Shown: in pieces, positions 1-7,807 of the stretch
Position numbering within the stretch: the first letter of the stretch is position 1
How the letters are laid out: every line of letters begins with the position of its first letter
NCBI GenBank assembly: GCA_937889015.1
Contig: CALARR010000136.1
Location: 1-29,241, forward strand
Source: an uncultured Planctomycetales bacterium
Lineage (GTDB): Bacteria > Planctomycetota > Planctomycetia > Pirellulales > Thermoguttaceae
Direction: 5' to 3'
DNA length: 29,241 bases
Notes under the pieces: generated by a model
Told to the model about the DNA's origin: nothing
The model's database searches: none
Seen by the model: the letters and a program-made list of their open reading frames with translations, nothing else
Position numbers and translations under genes: made by a program

Positions 1-1392
1 ATGCACTATCCCTGGTGGTATGTCCCACACATGACCGCGCCGATGCTCATCGCGGCCATCTCCGTGGTCCATGTGCTGGTCTCGCACTACGCCGTCGGCG
101 GCGGACTGTTCCTGGCCATCGAAACCGACTTCGCCTACAAGTCCAAGAATCCCGGTTACTTGGACTACCTCCGCTCCCACGCCAAGTTCTTCATCCTGAT
201 TACCGTGGTTTTCGGGGCCATCACCGGCGTCGGTATCTGGTGGACGATTGCCCTGGCCTCGCCTTTGGCCACCGAGCTTCTGATTCGTACCTTCGTCTTC
301 GGCTGGGCCATGGAGTATGCCTTCTTCGTCCTGGAATTGGTCGCCGCCTTCATCTTCTACTACTACTGGGGGCGGCTTGCCCCCAAGACCCACACGCGCA
401 TCGGCTATATCTACGCCTTCGCGGCCTGGATGAGCCTGGTGCTCATTACCGGCATCACCGGCTTCATGCTCTCACCCGGCCCCTGGCTCGCCGAACGAAA
501 CAACTTCTGGATCGCATTCCTCAATCCGCAGTGCATTCCGCAAATCATCGCGCGCACCGGCGGGGCCTTGCTGCTCAGTTCGCTCTATGTCTACCTGCAC
601 TCGTCGCTGGCCGTCAAAGATCGACAGTTGCATGATCTCATCCAGGCCCGCTCGGCGCGGCCCGCGCTGTTGGGCTCGATCCTCATCACGGCGGGCGGCC
701 TGGCCTGGTACTTCACCCTGCCCGAATCGGCCCGCGCCGTCCTCGCCTCCGCCGCCGTGCTCAATGTCTTCATGGGGCTGATCTTCGCCCTGACCGTGGC
801 CGTGTTCCTGCTCCTGTACTTGGGCCCCTACCGCAACCCCGGTTGGCTTACGCCGGGCTTTGCCGGTGCCCTGCTGATCCTCGGAATCGCCGCCTTTAGC
901 ACGGGCGAGTTCATCCGCGAAGCCGTGCGCAAACCCTACGTGATCTACAACGTCGTCTTCGGCAATCAGATCTACCCGGAACAGGTGGTTCAACTCCGCC
1001 GCACCGGCTATCTGGAAGGCGGCTTGTGGACGCGTGCCTTCGTGCAGGCCAACTATCCCCAGGCGGTGAAGGACGGCAAGATCGATGAAAAGGTCCTCCG
1101 GCAATTGCCCGACCAGGACCAGATCCGCCTGGGCGAAGTCCTCTTCCAGTATCACTGCAACGATTGTCACGCCGCCCAGGCCGGCTACTCGGCCGTGGCC
1201 CCGATGATCCGCGGCCATACCCCGACCATGATCCGCACCATGATCGAACATCTGGATCAGGCCCATTTCTTCATGCCCCCTTGGGCCGGCACGCCGGACG
1301 AGGCCGAACTGCTCACGCGCTACTTGACGTCGATTGCCCCGCCACGGCCCCGCGGAATGGCCCCCGCCGCGACTGCGATGGAGACCCACTAA
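1..1392 (+). CDS. Cytochrome bd-family oxidase subunit I with C-terminal cytochrome c domain
   Basis: This 463-residue membrane protein resembles CydA of cytochrome bd oxygen reductases. About eight hydrophobic helices fill residues 12-303. His24 sits where the CydA haem b595 ligand is expected, ten residues before a Gly and followed by LAIET, as in CydA. Glu105 and Glu112 lie in the helix that carries the active-site acids. GEFIREAVRKPY (302-313) matches the GREPW-like signature. A mono-haem cytochrome c domain follows: CNDCH at 386-390, with Met425 the likely distal ligand. By eye the b558 ligand His is Arg185, and the long quinol loop is missing, so the electron donor may be a c-type cytochrome rather than quinol. 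This fits the cytochrome-c-fused branch of the bd family. The gene overlaps the next by one base (TAATG). The ATG is the first base of the window, so a start further upstream cannot be excluded. Confidence 0.8.
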   Translation: MHYPWWYVPHMTAPMLIAAISVVHVLVSHYAVGGGLFLAIETDFAYKSKNPGYLDYLRSHAKFFILITVVFGAITGVGIWWTIALASPLATELLIRTFVFGWAMEYAFFVLELVAAFIFYYYWGRLAPKTHTRIGYIYAFAAWMSLVLITGITGFMLSPGPWLAERNNFWIAFLNPQCIPQIIARTGGALLLSSLYVYLHSSLAVKDRQLHDLIQARSARPALLGSILITAGGLAWYFTLPESARAVLASAAVLNVFMGLIFALTVAVFLLLYLGPYRNPGWLTPGFAGALLILGIAAFSTGEFIREAVRKPYVIYNVVFGNQIYPEQVVQLRRTGYLEGGLWTRAFVQANYPQAVKDGKIDEKVLRQLPDQDQIRLGEVLFQYHCNDCHAAQAGYSAVAPMIRGHTPTMIRTMIEHLDQAHFFMPPWAGTPDEAELLTRYLTSIAPPRPRGMAPAATAMETH

Positions 1393-2525
1393 TGGACACC
1401 TTGACTCTGGTCGACTCCACGTCTGTCCCCGACCTGCCCGCCCCCTTCTGGTTCGTCCAGTTCTTCAAGGTCCTGGGGTTCGTGCTGCACCTCGTGCCTA
1501 TGAACCTCTGGTATGCCGGTATCGCGGTGGCCTTGGTGCTCTGGTTTCGCGGCGGTCCGCACGGCCAGCGGTTCTCCTCGCGCCTGATGAACCAGATGCC
1601 GGTGATCGTGGCCTTCGGCATCAACTTCGGCATCGTTCCCTTGTTGTTCCTGCAACTGGCCTACAATCGAATCTTCTATCCCGCCACGATCCTCATGGCC
1701 TGGTACTGGCTGTCGATCATCGGTCTGCTGATTGTGGCTTATTACGGCGTGTACTATTACGCATTTGGACTCCGGTCGGGTCAGCTCGGTCTGGCGCGAC
1801 GCGTGGCGGCTTGGGTCGCCTGCCTCATGTTCCTGGCCATCGGCTTCCTGTTCGCCAACGCCTTCAGTCTCACCACCAACGTCGCCGCCTGGGCCGATCT
1901 GTGGAAGGATCACAGTGTGGCCGGTGCGGCCACAGGCACCGCTCTGAACCTCTCGGACCCCACCCTCGGGCCGCGCTGGCTGTTGATGCTCGGGTTGGCC
2001 CTCGGCACCACCGCCGCCTGGTCTCTGGTCGACGCCTATTGGCTGGGCGCCAGCGAAGGCCCCGGCTATCAGGCCTGGGCGCAGTCCTTTGCCACGCGGA
2101 TGTTCATCCTCGGGGGAGCCTGGGCCTATCTGTCCGGCGCCTGGTACGTCTTAGGCACCTGGTCGCCCGAGGTCCGCTCCGCCATGTTCTCCTTCCCGTG
2201 GATCGTCTTAACACTGCTGACGATCGCCGCTCCAGCCCTGCCCGCCGCCTGGCTCCTGCTGCGGCGTCAACAAATGCTCACCGCCGCGGAAGCGACTCTG
2301 GTGGCCCTGGCTCAGTTGGGCGTGCTGGCCATCAACGCCATCAGCCGACAGGTGGTGCAGAACCTGGAACTGGTCCCCGTGTTCAAGGTGGCCGAGGTGC
2401 CGGTCAACACCCAGTGGAGCCCACTGCTGGTCTTCTTGCTGCTGTTCGTGGCCGCCGTGCTCGTGGTCGCCTGGATGCTGTGGCAGGTCATCAAGCTGGA
2501 AAAGAACACAGAGCCGACCGCATAG
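1392..2525 (+). CDS. Second membrane subunit of the bd-like oxidase (CydA'-like)
   Basis: This is a 377-residue integral membrane protein with about nine hydrophobic segments. The ATG at 1392 shares a base with the upstream TAA, so translation is probably coupled and the two products form one complex. The N-terminal helix carries His33 in the pattern HLVPMNLWYAG, which resembles the first helix of CydA more than CydB. The segment around residues 70-125 (GINFGIVPLLFLQLAYNRIF and following aromatics) is also CydA-like. I therefore favour a CydA'-type partner, as described for divergent bd-family enzymes, over a classical CydB. No c-haem motif is present. The role of partner subunit rests on gene order and overall hydrophobic pattern; it could be named simply cytochrome bd subunit II. 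The reading frame is open further upstream inside the first gene, but that part is a shadow. Confidence 0.7.
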   Translation: MDTLTLVDSTSVPDLPAPFWFVQFFKVLGFVLHLVPMNLWYAGIAVALVLWFRGGPHGQRFSSRLMNQMPVIVAFGINFGIVPLLFLQLAYNRIFYPATILMAWYWLSIIGLLIVAYYGVYYYAFGLRSGQLGLARRVAAWVACLMFLAIGFLFANAFSLTTNVAAWADLWKDHSVAGAATGTALNLSDPTLGPRWLLMLGLALGTTAAWSLVDAYWLGASEGPGYQAWAQSFATRMFILGGAWAYLSGAWYVLGTWSPEVRSAMFSFPWIVLTLLTIAAPALPAAWLLLRRQQMLTAAEATLVALAQLGVLAINAISRQVVQNLELVPVFKVAEVPVNTQWSPLLVFLLLFVAAVLVVAWMLWQVIKLEKNTEPTA

Positions 2526-2641
2526 CGACTCCACTGCTCCGCACCGGACGCAGTCGATCCATAGCCGGACACGCGTGCCGGCCAGCGTCACTCGGGCCAC
2601 CAGAACAGATGCCGACCACCCGACAGGTGGGTTTCCTGTCG

Positions 2642-2670
2642 TTGACACAAGCCTCTCGCGACCGTAAAGT
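2642..2670 (+). promoter_or_regulatory. Promoter-like site (TTGACA-17-TAAAGT)
   Basis: A perfect -35 hexamer TTGACA (2642-2647) lies 17 bases before TAAAGT (2665-2670), which matches the -10 consensus at four of six positions. Transcription would start near 2677 and meet the terminator at 2938-2975, giving a unit of about 300 bases. This is a sequence match only. Confidence 0.4.
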
Positions 2671-2810
2671 TGATTGCGTCTCAGATAAGGAATGCCGTGC
2701 GGCCGACCATCGGGAGGCCGGTTTTCCCGGGCAACGGCCGGGACAGCCACGACATTCCTTTTCTGACCCCCAATCGTGTTTCGCCGGTCCCTTTTGCGAA
2801 GTTACCAGCA

Positions 2811-2906
2811 ATGAACCGCACTCGGGTCGTCCATCCCTTTCACCGACTTGCCCTCGGCGTCGCCGGGGTAGCCGTCGGCATTATTATTGGGATCTGGCGG
2901 CCTTGA
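2811..2906 (+). CDS. Possible 31-residue single-helix membrane peptide
   Basis: The ATG at 2811 opens a 31-codon frame. Its product has a basic N-terminus (MNRTRVVHPFHR) followed by one hydrophobic stretch, LALGVAGVAVGIIIGIW, ending WRP. That is the form of small accessory subunits of terminal oxidases such as CydX, and it lies directly downstream of the oxidase genes and just before a terminator. Against it, there is no clear Shine-Dalgarno sequence, the gap from the oxidase stop is 285 bases, and a frame this short can arise by chance. The frame also extends upstream to a non-ATG start at 2670, but that part looks non-coding. The function is not known; the oxidase link is a guess from position. 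Confidence 0.3.
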   Translation: MNRTRVVHPFHRLALGVAGVAVGIIIGIWRP

Positions 2907-2937
2907 GGGCTTGATCCGGCACTGCACCAGAACAACC

Positions 2938-2975
2938 AAGCCCTGAGGCCAGACGAGGCCTGAGGGCTTTTTTTT
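2938..2975 (+). terminator. Rho-independent terminator
   Basis: A 13-base arm (AAGCCCTGAGGCC, 2938-2950) pairs with GGCCTGAGGGCTT (2957-2969) with one internal mismatch and a 6-base loop. A run of eight T follows (2968-2975). It would end transcripts from the oxidase genes and from the promoter-like site at 2642. Confidence 0.7.
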
Positions 2976-2980
2976 CAAGC

Positions 2981-3059
2981 TAGGTCTTGGGCCGTAGGCC
3001 GTGGGTCTCGCGTTTCCAGACCCAAGCCCTGAGGCCAGGCCCCAAGACCTAAGGCCCAA
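2981..3059. repeat. Inverted heptamer repeats forming a large hairpin
   Basis: The left arm (2981-3008) is four heptamers of the form T(A/G)GG(T/C)C(T/G): TAGGTCT, TGGGCCG, TAGGCCG, TGGGTCT. After a 9-base spacer, complementary heptamers run from 3018 to 3059 (AGACCCA, AGCCCTG, AGGCCAG, GCCCCAA, GACCTAA, GGCCCAA). TAGGTCTTGGGCC pairs with GGCCCCAAGACCTA save for one extra C. The hairpin ends about 20 bases before the cimA start, so it could affect cimA expression, or it may simply be a repeat insertion. Confidence 0.6.
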
Positions 3060-3077
3060 GAGCGAAGTCCAACCATC

Positions 3078-4646
3078 ATGCGCCGCATTCTGATCTACGA
3101 CACAACCCTCCGCGACGGGGCTCAAGGCGAGAACATCAGCTTCTCCCTGGAAGAGAAGTTGCAACTCACCGCGCGCCTCGATAGCCTGGGCGTCGACTAC
3201 GTGGAAGGCGGCTACCCGCTTTCCAACGAAAAGGACCTGCACTACTTCCACGCCGTGAAACGGCTCGACCTCAAGCGGACCAAGGTGGCGGCCTTCGGCA
3301 TGACCCGCCGCAAGGGCCTGCGTGCCGAAGACGACAAGGGACTGCAGACCCTGCTGGAGGTCGGCACGCCGGTCGTGACCATTGTCGGCAAGGCCTCGGC
3401 CTTCCAAGTGACCGAAGTCCTGCAAACCACCCTGGAAGAGAACCTGGCCATGATCCGCGACAGCGTGGGACTCATCGCGCGCGCGCCTCGCGAGGTGATC
3501 TTCGACGCCGAACACTTCTTCGACGGCTGGAAGCAGAACCCGGACTACGCTTTGCAGACGATCCAGGCCGCGGTCCAGGCCGGCGCCAGCGCCGTGGTCC
3601 TTTGCGACACCAATGGCGGCACCATGCCCGACGTGATCGCCGCCGCCACGCGCGCCGTCGTAGCGGCCTTGCCGGTGGCCGTGGGTATCCACTGCCACAA
3701 CGACTGCGACCTGGCGGTGGCCAATTCGCTGGCCGCCGTGGACGCCGGCGCCGGCCATGTCCAGGGAACCATCAATGGTTTCGGCGAACGCTGCGGGAAT
3801 GCCGACTTGATCTCGGTCATCGGCAATCTGGCCTGCAAGAAGACCGGCCTGCAAGTGCTCGATCCGGAAGGAGTGGTGCACCTGACGGAACTGTCGCGCT
3901 ACGTCTACGAAGTCGTCAACCTCAACTTCCGTTCGAACCAGCCCTTCGTGGGCAAAAGCGCCTTCGCGCACAAGGGCGGCATGCACGTCAGCGGTGTGGC
4001 CCGCGTGGCCGCCAGCTACGAGCACATCGACCCGGCTACGGTCGGCAATGAACGCCGCATCCTGGTCAGTGAATTGTCGGGCCGGTCGAACATCGTCGCC
4101 CGAACCAACAAGCAGAACATGCCCCAGGATCCGAAACTGCTGGAAAAGATCCTGGCCCACGTCGTCTCGCTGGAGAACGCGGGCTACCAGTTCGAGGCGG
4201 CCGACGGGTCCTTCAACCTCCTCGTGCGCCGCTGCCAGGGCGCCTTCCGGCCGCACTTCGAATTGATCAAGTACCATGTCAACGTCGAGAACGACGACGG
4301 CGGCGTGCTGACCACCTTGGCTACGGTCAAGATCCGCATCGGCGACGAGATCCGCCACGAAGTGGCCGAGGGAGATGGCCCCGTCAACGCCCTCGACGCC
4401 GCCATGCGCAAAGCGCTCAATGGCCATTTTCCCGCCTTGAACAAGCTCCGCCTGGTGGACTACAAAGTGCGCGTCATCAACTCGCAGGCGGCCACCGCGG
4501 CCGGCGTGCGCGTGGTGGTCGAAAGCCAGGACGAAAACGACGTTTGGGGCACCGTCGGCGTGAGCGAAAACGTCATCGATGCAAGCTGGCAGGCCCTGGT
4601 CGACAGCTTCGAATACAAGCTCTACAAGGACGAAGAACAGAACTAA
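3078..4646 (+). CDS. cimA: Citramalate synthase
   Basis: A 522-residue enzyme of the LeuA/HMG-CoA-lyase-like family. It condenses pyruvate with acetyl-CoA to (R)-citramalate, the first step of the threonine-independent route to isoleucine. The TIM-barrel domain starts with DTTLRDGAQ (8-16); Asp8, His205 and His207 (HCHND, 205-209) and Asn241 (GERCGNA) are the expected metal ligands. FAHKGGMHVSGVAR (296-309) marks the linker region, and residues about 395-515 form the LeuA-type C-terminal regulatory domain, so feedback by isoleucine is likely. The length and N-terminus fit the citramalate synthase branch rather than 2-isopropylmalate synthase. The ATG at 3078 has only a weak GAAG upstream. The stop lies 2 bases before valS, so the two are probably co-transcribed; both serve branched-chain amino acid use. 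The heptamer hairpin lies just upstream. Confidence 0.9.
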   Translation: MRRILIYDTTLRDGAQGENISFSLEEKLQLTARLDSLGVDYVEGGYPLSNEKDLHYFHAVKRLDLKRTKVAAFGMTRRKGLRAEDDKGLQTLLEVGTPVVTIVGKASAFQVTEVLQTTLEENLAMIRDSVGLIARAPREVIFDAEHFFDGWKQNPDYALQTIQAAVQAGASAVVLCDTNGGTMPDVIAAATRAVVAALPVAVGIHCHNDCDLAVANSLAAVDAGAGHVQGTINGFGERCGNADLISVIGNLACKKTGLQVLDPEGVVHLTELSRYVYEVVNLNFRSNQPFVGKSAFAHKGGMHVSGVARVAASYEHIDPATVGNERRILVSELSGRSNIVARTNKQNMPQDPKLLEKILAHVVSLENAGYQFEAADGSFNLLVRRCQGAFRPHFELIKYHVNVENDDGGVLTTLATVKIRIGDEIRHEVAEGDGPVNALDAAMRKALNGHFPALNKLRLVDYKVRVINSQAATAAGVRVVVESQDENDVWGTVGVSENVIDASWQALVDSFEYKLYKDEEQN

Positions 4647-4648
4647 CC

Positions 4649-7600
4649 ATGTCCACCAATCCTTCGCAGCGCGATTTGCCCAAGCAGTACGATCACCAGG
4701 CGGCCCAACGCCGCTGGTATCCCTTCTGGGAACATCGCGGCTACTTCCACAGCCAGCCCGACGCCTCGCGCAAACCGTATACGATCGTCATCCCGCCGCC
4801 CAACGTGACCGGCGCCCTGCACCTGGGCCATGCCCTGAACAACACCCTGCAGGACATCCTCATCCGCCAGAAACGCATGCAGGGCTACGAAACGCTGTGG
4901 ATGCCCGGCACCGACCACGCCGGCATCGCCACCCAAGCCGTGGTCGAACGCCGCTTGCTCAGCGAAGAGAACCAATCGCGCCACACCCTGGGCCGCGAAG
5001 GCCTCGTGGCCCGCATCTGGAAATGGAAAAACGACTACGAATCGCGGATCCTCGGCCAATTGAAGCTCATGGGCTGTAGCTGCGATTGGCAGCGCACCCG
5101 CTTCACGCTCGACGCCGTCTGCGCGCGCGCCGTGCGGCACACCTTCTTCAGCCTCTTCCGCGATCGGTTGGTCTACCGCGGCAAGCGTCTCGTCAATTGG
5201 GACACGATGCTGCAGACCGCGGTCAGCGACGACGAGGTGTTTCACGAGGCCGTGCCGGGCCATTTCTGGTACTTCCGCTATCCGGTCATCAGCCCCCAGC
5301 CCGGCGAGCCCACGCACGTGACCATCGCCACAACCCGGCCGGAAACCATGCTCGGCGATACGGCCGTGGCCGTGCATCCCGATCCTGAAGCGGCCCTGGC
5401 CCAGGCCGAGACCGATCTGGTGCAGCGTCTGCAAGCCGCTCCCGAGAAGCAGAAGGCCGAAATCCAGGCCGAACTGGACGCCGTGCGCGCCCGGCGCGAG
5501 ACCCACCTGCCACTACTGCTGAAGCTCCGCGACATGGCCCTCGCAGGACGACAACTCATGTTGCCCCTGCTGAATCGGCCGATCCCACTGGTCGCCGACC
5601 AGTGGGCCAAGCCCGAAATGGGCACCGGCTGCGTCAAGATCACCCCGGCCCACGATCCCAACGACTACGAGGTCGGGCTGCGCCAGAAACTGCCCATGGT
5701 CAACATCCTCAATCTCGACGGCACGCTCAACGAGAACGCCGGCCCCTACCAGGGGCAGGTCGTCCTCGATGCGCGCCGCCGCGTGGTGGCCGATCTGGAA
5801 GCCCTGGGCCTCCTGGAACAAACCGAAGATCGCGTGATCGACCTGGCCCATTCCGACCGCTCCAAAACGCCCATCGAGCCGCTGCTGACCGATCAGTGGT
5901 TCGTCCAGATGGAACAACTGGCCCAAACCGCCATGGATGCCGTCAGCGACGGCCGGGTCACGATCATCCCCGGTCGATATGCCAAGGGCTACCAGGACTG
6001 GCTCGGCGAGAAACGCGACTGGCCCATCAGCCGCCAACTCTGGTGGGGACACCAGATCCCCATCTGGTACTCGAAGACGGCCAGCGAAAAGGACCTGCAA
6101 AAGGCCTTTGCCGGGCGCAAGGACGTGGTCTGGTATCGCGACGAAGAGTATGGCCAATGGCTCATCTGCGCCCAGGAGGAAGACCTGGCCGAAGACTCGG
6201 TCCCCGGCCACAAACTGGTGCGCGAGTCGGACGTGCTGGACACCTGGTTCAGCTCCGCCCTCTGGCCCCACTCCACCCTCGGTTGGCCCGAGCCCACGTC
6301 CGAACTGAAATACTACTACCCCACCAACGTGCTCATCACCAGCCGCGACATCATCACGCTCTGGGTCGCACGCATGGTGCTCACGGGCCTGTACAACGTG
6401 GGCCAGATTCCCTTCCACGACGTGTACATCCACCCCAAGATCCTCGACGCCTATGGCGAGGGCATGTCCAAGTCCAAGGGCAACGGCGTGGACCCGGTCG
6501 ACGTGATCGAGAAGTTCGGCGCCGATTCGCTCCGCTTCGGCCTGGCTTATCTCACGACCGAGACCCAGGACATCCGCATGCCGGTGGACTTCGAGTGCCC
6601 CCACTGCAACGCGCTGGTCGAGCAGACGCAGCAGAACCGCGTGCTGCCGCGGATCAAGTGCAAGCACTGCGGCAAGGAATTCGCCACGCAATGGGCCGAA
6701 AAGCCCGCCGACAAAGCCCTGCCGCGCGGCCCGGTGGTCAGCGAACGGTTCGAGTTAGCGCGCAACTTCTGCAACAAACTGTGGAACGCCTCGCGGTTCG
6801 TGCTGATGAACCTCGAGGATTACGTGCCCGGTAGCCTGGAAGGTGCGAAACTGCTGCTGGAGGAACGGTGGATCCTCAGCCGCCTGAGCACCGTCACCGA
6901 GAACGTGACGCAAGCCTTGGCCGAGTATCGCTATGCAGACGCCGCGCGCCTGCTGTACGAATTCACCTGGGACGAGTTCTGCAGCTTCTACGTGGAAATG
7001 TCCAAGTGGGGCCTGCAGCAAGCCGAGACCAGGGCCAACGCGCAGCGCGTCTTAGCGCACACGTTGGATACGATCCTGCGGCTTCTGCATCCCATGATCC
7101 CCTTCCTCACCGAAGAAGTGTGGCAGTTGCTGGGCGAGGCGGCACCGCAGCGCGGCTTGGGACACCCCACCACGCCCACCGAGAGCATCATGATCGCGCC
7201 TTGGCCGAAACCGAATGCCACGTGGCGCGACACCCAGATCGAAGACCAGTTCGCCCGCTTCCAGGAGGTCTTACGCGCGGTGCGCGAGATCCGCAGCCGG
7301 CAAAACGTTCCGCCGAAGCAGGCGATCAAATTCGCCGTACGCTGCGATGCGGCCGTGGCCTCGCTGCTGGAGCCGATGGGCCCCTACTTCGACCTCATGG
7401 CCGGAGCCACGCTCACCGTTCAAGGGCCCACGGTCACCGCGCCCGCCCTGTCGGCCAATGTCAACGCTTCCGGCCTCGACGTCTATGTAGACCTGTCCGG
7501 CGTGATCGACGTGGCGGCCGAATTGGCGCGCAAGCGCCAGGAGTTGACCAAACTCGAGTCCGCCGTGGCCGCCAAACAGAAGAAACTGGCCAACGAGAGC

Positions 7601-7714
7601 TTCGTGCAGCGTGCGCCCGCCGACGTGGTTCAAAAGGAGCGCGACGCCCTGCGCGACCTGGAGGCGCAGCTCGCCGCGGTGCGGGCCGTAGTGGAGAAAT
7701 TGGCGCAGGCGTAG
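4649..7714 (+). CDS. valS: Valine--tRNA ligase
   Basis: A 1021-residue class I synthetase that charges tRNA-Val in the cytoplasm. The HIGH motif is HLGH at 58-61 and the KMSKS motif is GMSKS at 605-609. The CP1 editing domain lies between them and includes TGCVKITPAHDPNDYEVG. Two insertions stand out. A helical, Gln/Glu/Ala-rich stretch of about 50 residues sits inside the editing domain (near 5390-5550). A four-cysteine zinc ribbon follows KMSKS: Cys650, Cys653, Cys671 and Cys674 in two CxxC pairs. The C-terminus has the usual ValS coiled coil (about 955-1020). The protein is about 70-150 residues longer than many bacterial ValS, which the insertions explain. The start at 4649, 2 bases after the cimA stop, is chosen because MSTNPSQRDLPKQYD matches the family N-terminus; the frame is open upstream only as a shadow of cimA. 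Confidence 0.95.
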   Translation: MSTNPSQRDLPKQYDHQAAQRRWYPFWEHRGYFHSQPDASRKPYTIVIPPPNVTGALHLGHALNNTLQDILIRQKRMQGYETLWMPGTDHAGIATQAVVERRLLSEENQSRHTLGREGLVARIWKWKNDYESRILGQLKLMGCSCDWQRTRFTLDAVCARAVRHTFFSLFRDRLVYRGKRLVNWDTMLQTAVSDDEVFHEAVPGHFWYFRYPVISPQPGEPTHVTIATTRPETMLGDTAVAVHPDPEAALAQAETDLVQRLQAAPEKQKAEIQAELDAVRARRETHLPLLLKLRDMALAGRQLMLPLLNRPIPLVADQWAKPEMGTGCVKITPAHDPNDYEVGLRQKLPMVNILNLDGTLNENAGPYQGQVVLDARRRVVADLEALGLLEQTEDRVIDLAHSDRSKTPIEPLLTDQWFVQMEQLAQTAMDAVSDGRVTIIPGRYAKGYQDWLGEKRDWPISRQLWWGHQIPIWYSKTASEKDLQKAFAGRKDVVWYRDEEYGQWLICAQEEDLAEDSVPGHKLVRESDVLDTWFSSALWPHSTLGWPEPTSELKYYYPTNVLITSRDIITLWVARMVLTGLYNVGQIPFHDVYIHPKILDAYGEGMSKSKGNGVDPVDVIEKFGADSLRFGLAYLTTETQDIRMPVDFECPHCNALVEQTQQNRVLPRIKCKHCGKEFATQWAEKPADKALPRGPVVSERFELARNFCNKLWNASRFVLMNLEDYVPGSLEGAKLLLEERWILSRLSTVTENVTQALAEYRYADAARLLYEFTWDEFCSFYVEMSKWGLQQAETRANAQRVLAHTLDTILRLLHPMIPFLTEEVWQLLGEAAPQRGLGHPTTPTESIMIAPWPKPNATWRDTQIEDQFARFQEVLRAVREIRSRQNVPPKQAIKFAVRCDAAVASLLEPMGPYFDLMAGATLTVQGPTVTAPALSANVNASGLDVYVDLSGVIDVAAELARKRQELTKLESAVAAKQKKLANESFVQRAPADVVQKERDALRDLEAQLAAVRAVVEKLAQA

Positions 7715-7807
7715 GCGACGGACGGACCTCAGCCCGGCACGCGGCAAGTCGTGCGGCCGCGTGCCAGTCCCCCCGCTGTGCCAAGTAATGTGCTGCGAAG
7801 TGCGACC

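Larger units (their letters stand above)
2526..3077. other. 552-base intergenic region
   Basis: No long conserved gene is seen here. In order it holds a promoter-like site (2642-2670), a possible 31-codon membrane peptide gene (2811-2906), a strong terminator-like hairpin with a T run (2938-2975) and a second, larger inverted repeat made of heptamers (2981-3059) just before cimA. The 17-base string CCAAGCCCTGAGGCCAG occurs twice, at 2936-2952 and 3022-3038, linking the terminator arm to the second hairpin. Confidence 0.7.

Noticed and set aside
1164..1391. N-terminal extension of the second oxidase subunit
   Set aside because: The extension is read out of frame through the cytochrome c domain and looks random; the ATG at 1392 overlaps the upstream stop in the usual way.
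1334..2914. A 526-codon plus-strand frame overlapping the oxidase genes
   Set aside because: Arg- and Pro-rich product out of frame with a clear membrane protein; a shadow.
2802..4427. A 541-codon minus-strand frame opposite cimA
   Set aside because: No domain; cimA on the plus strand has complete catalytic motifs.
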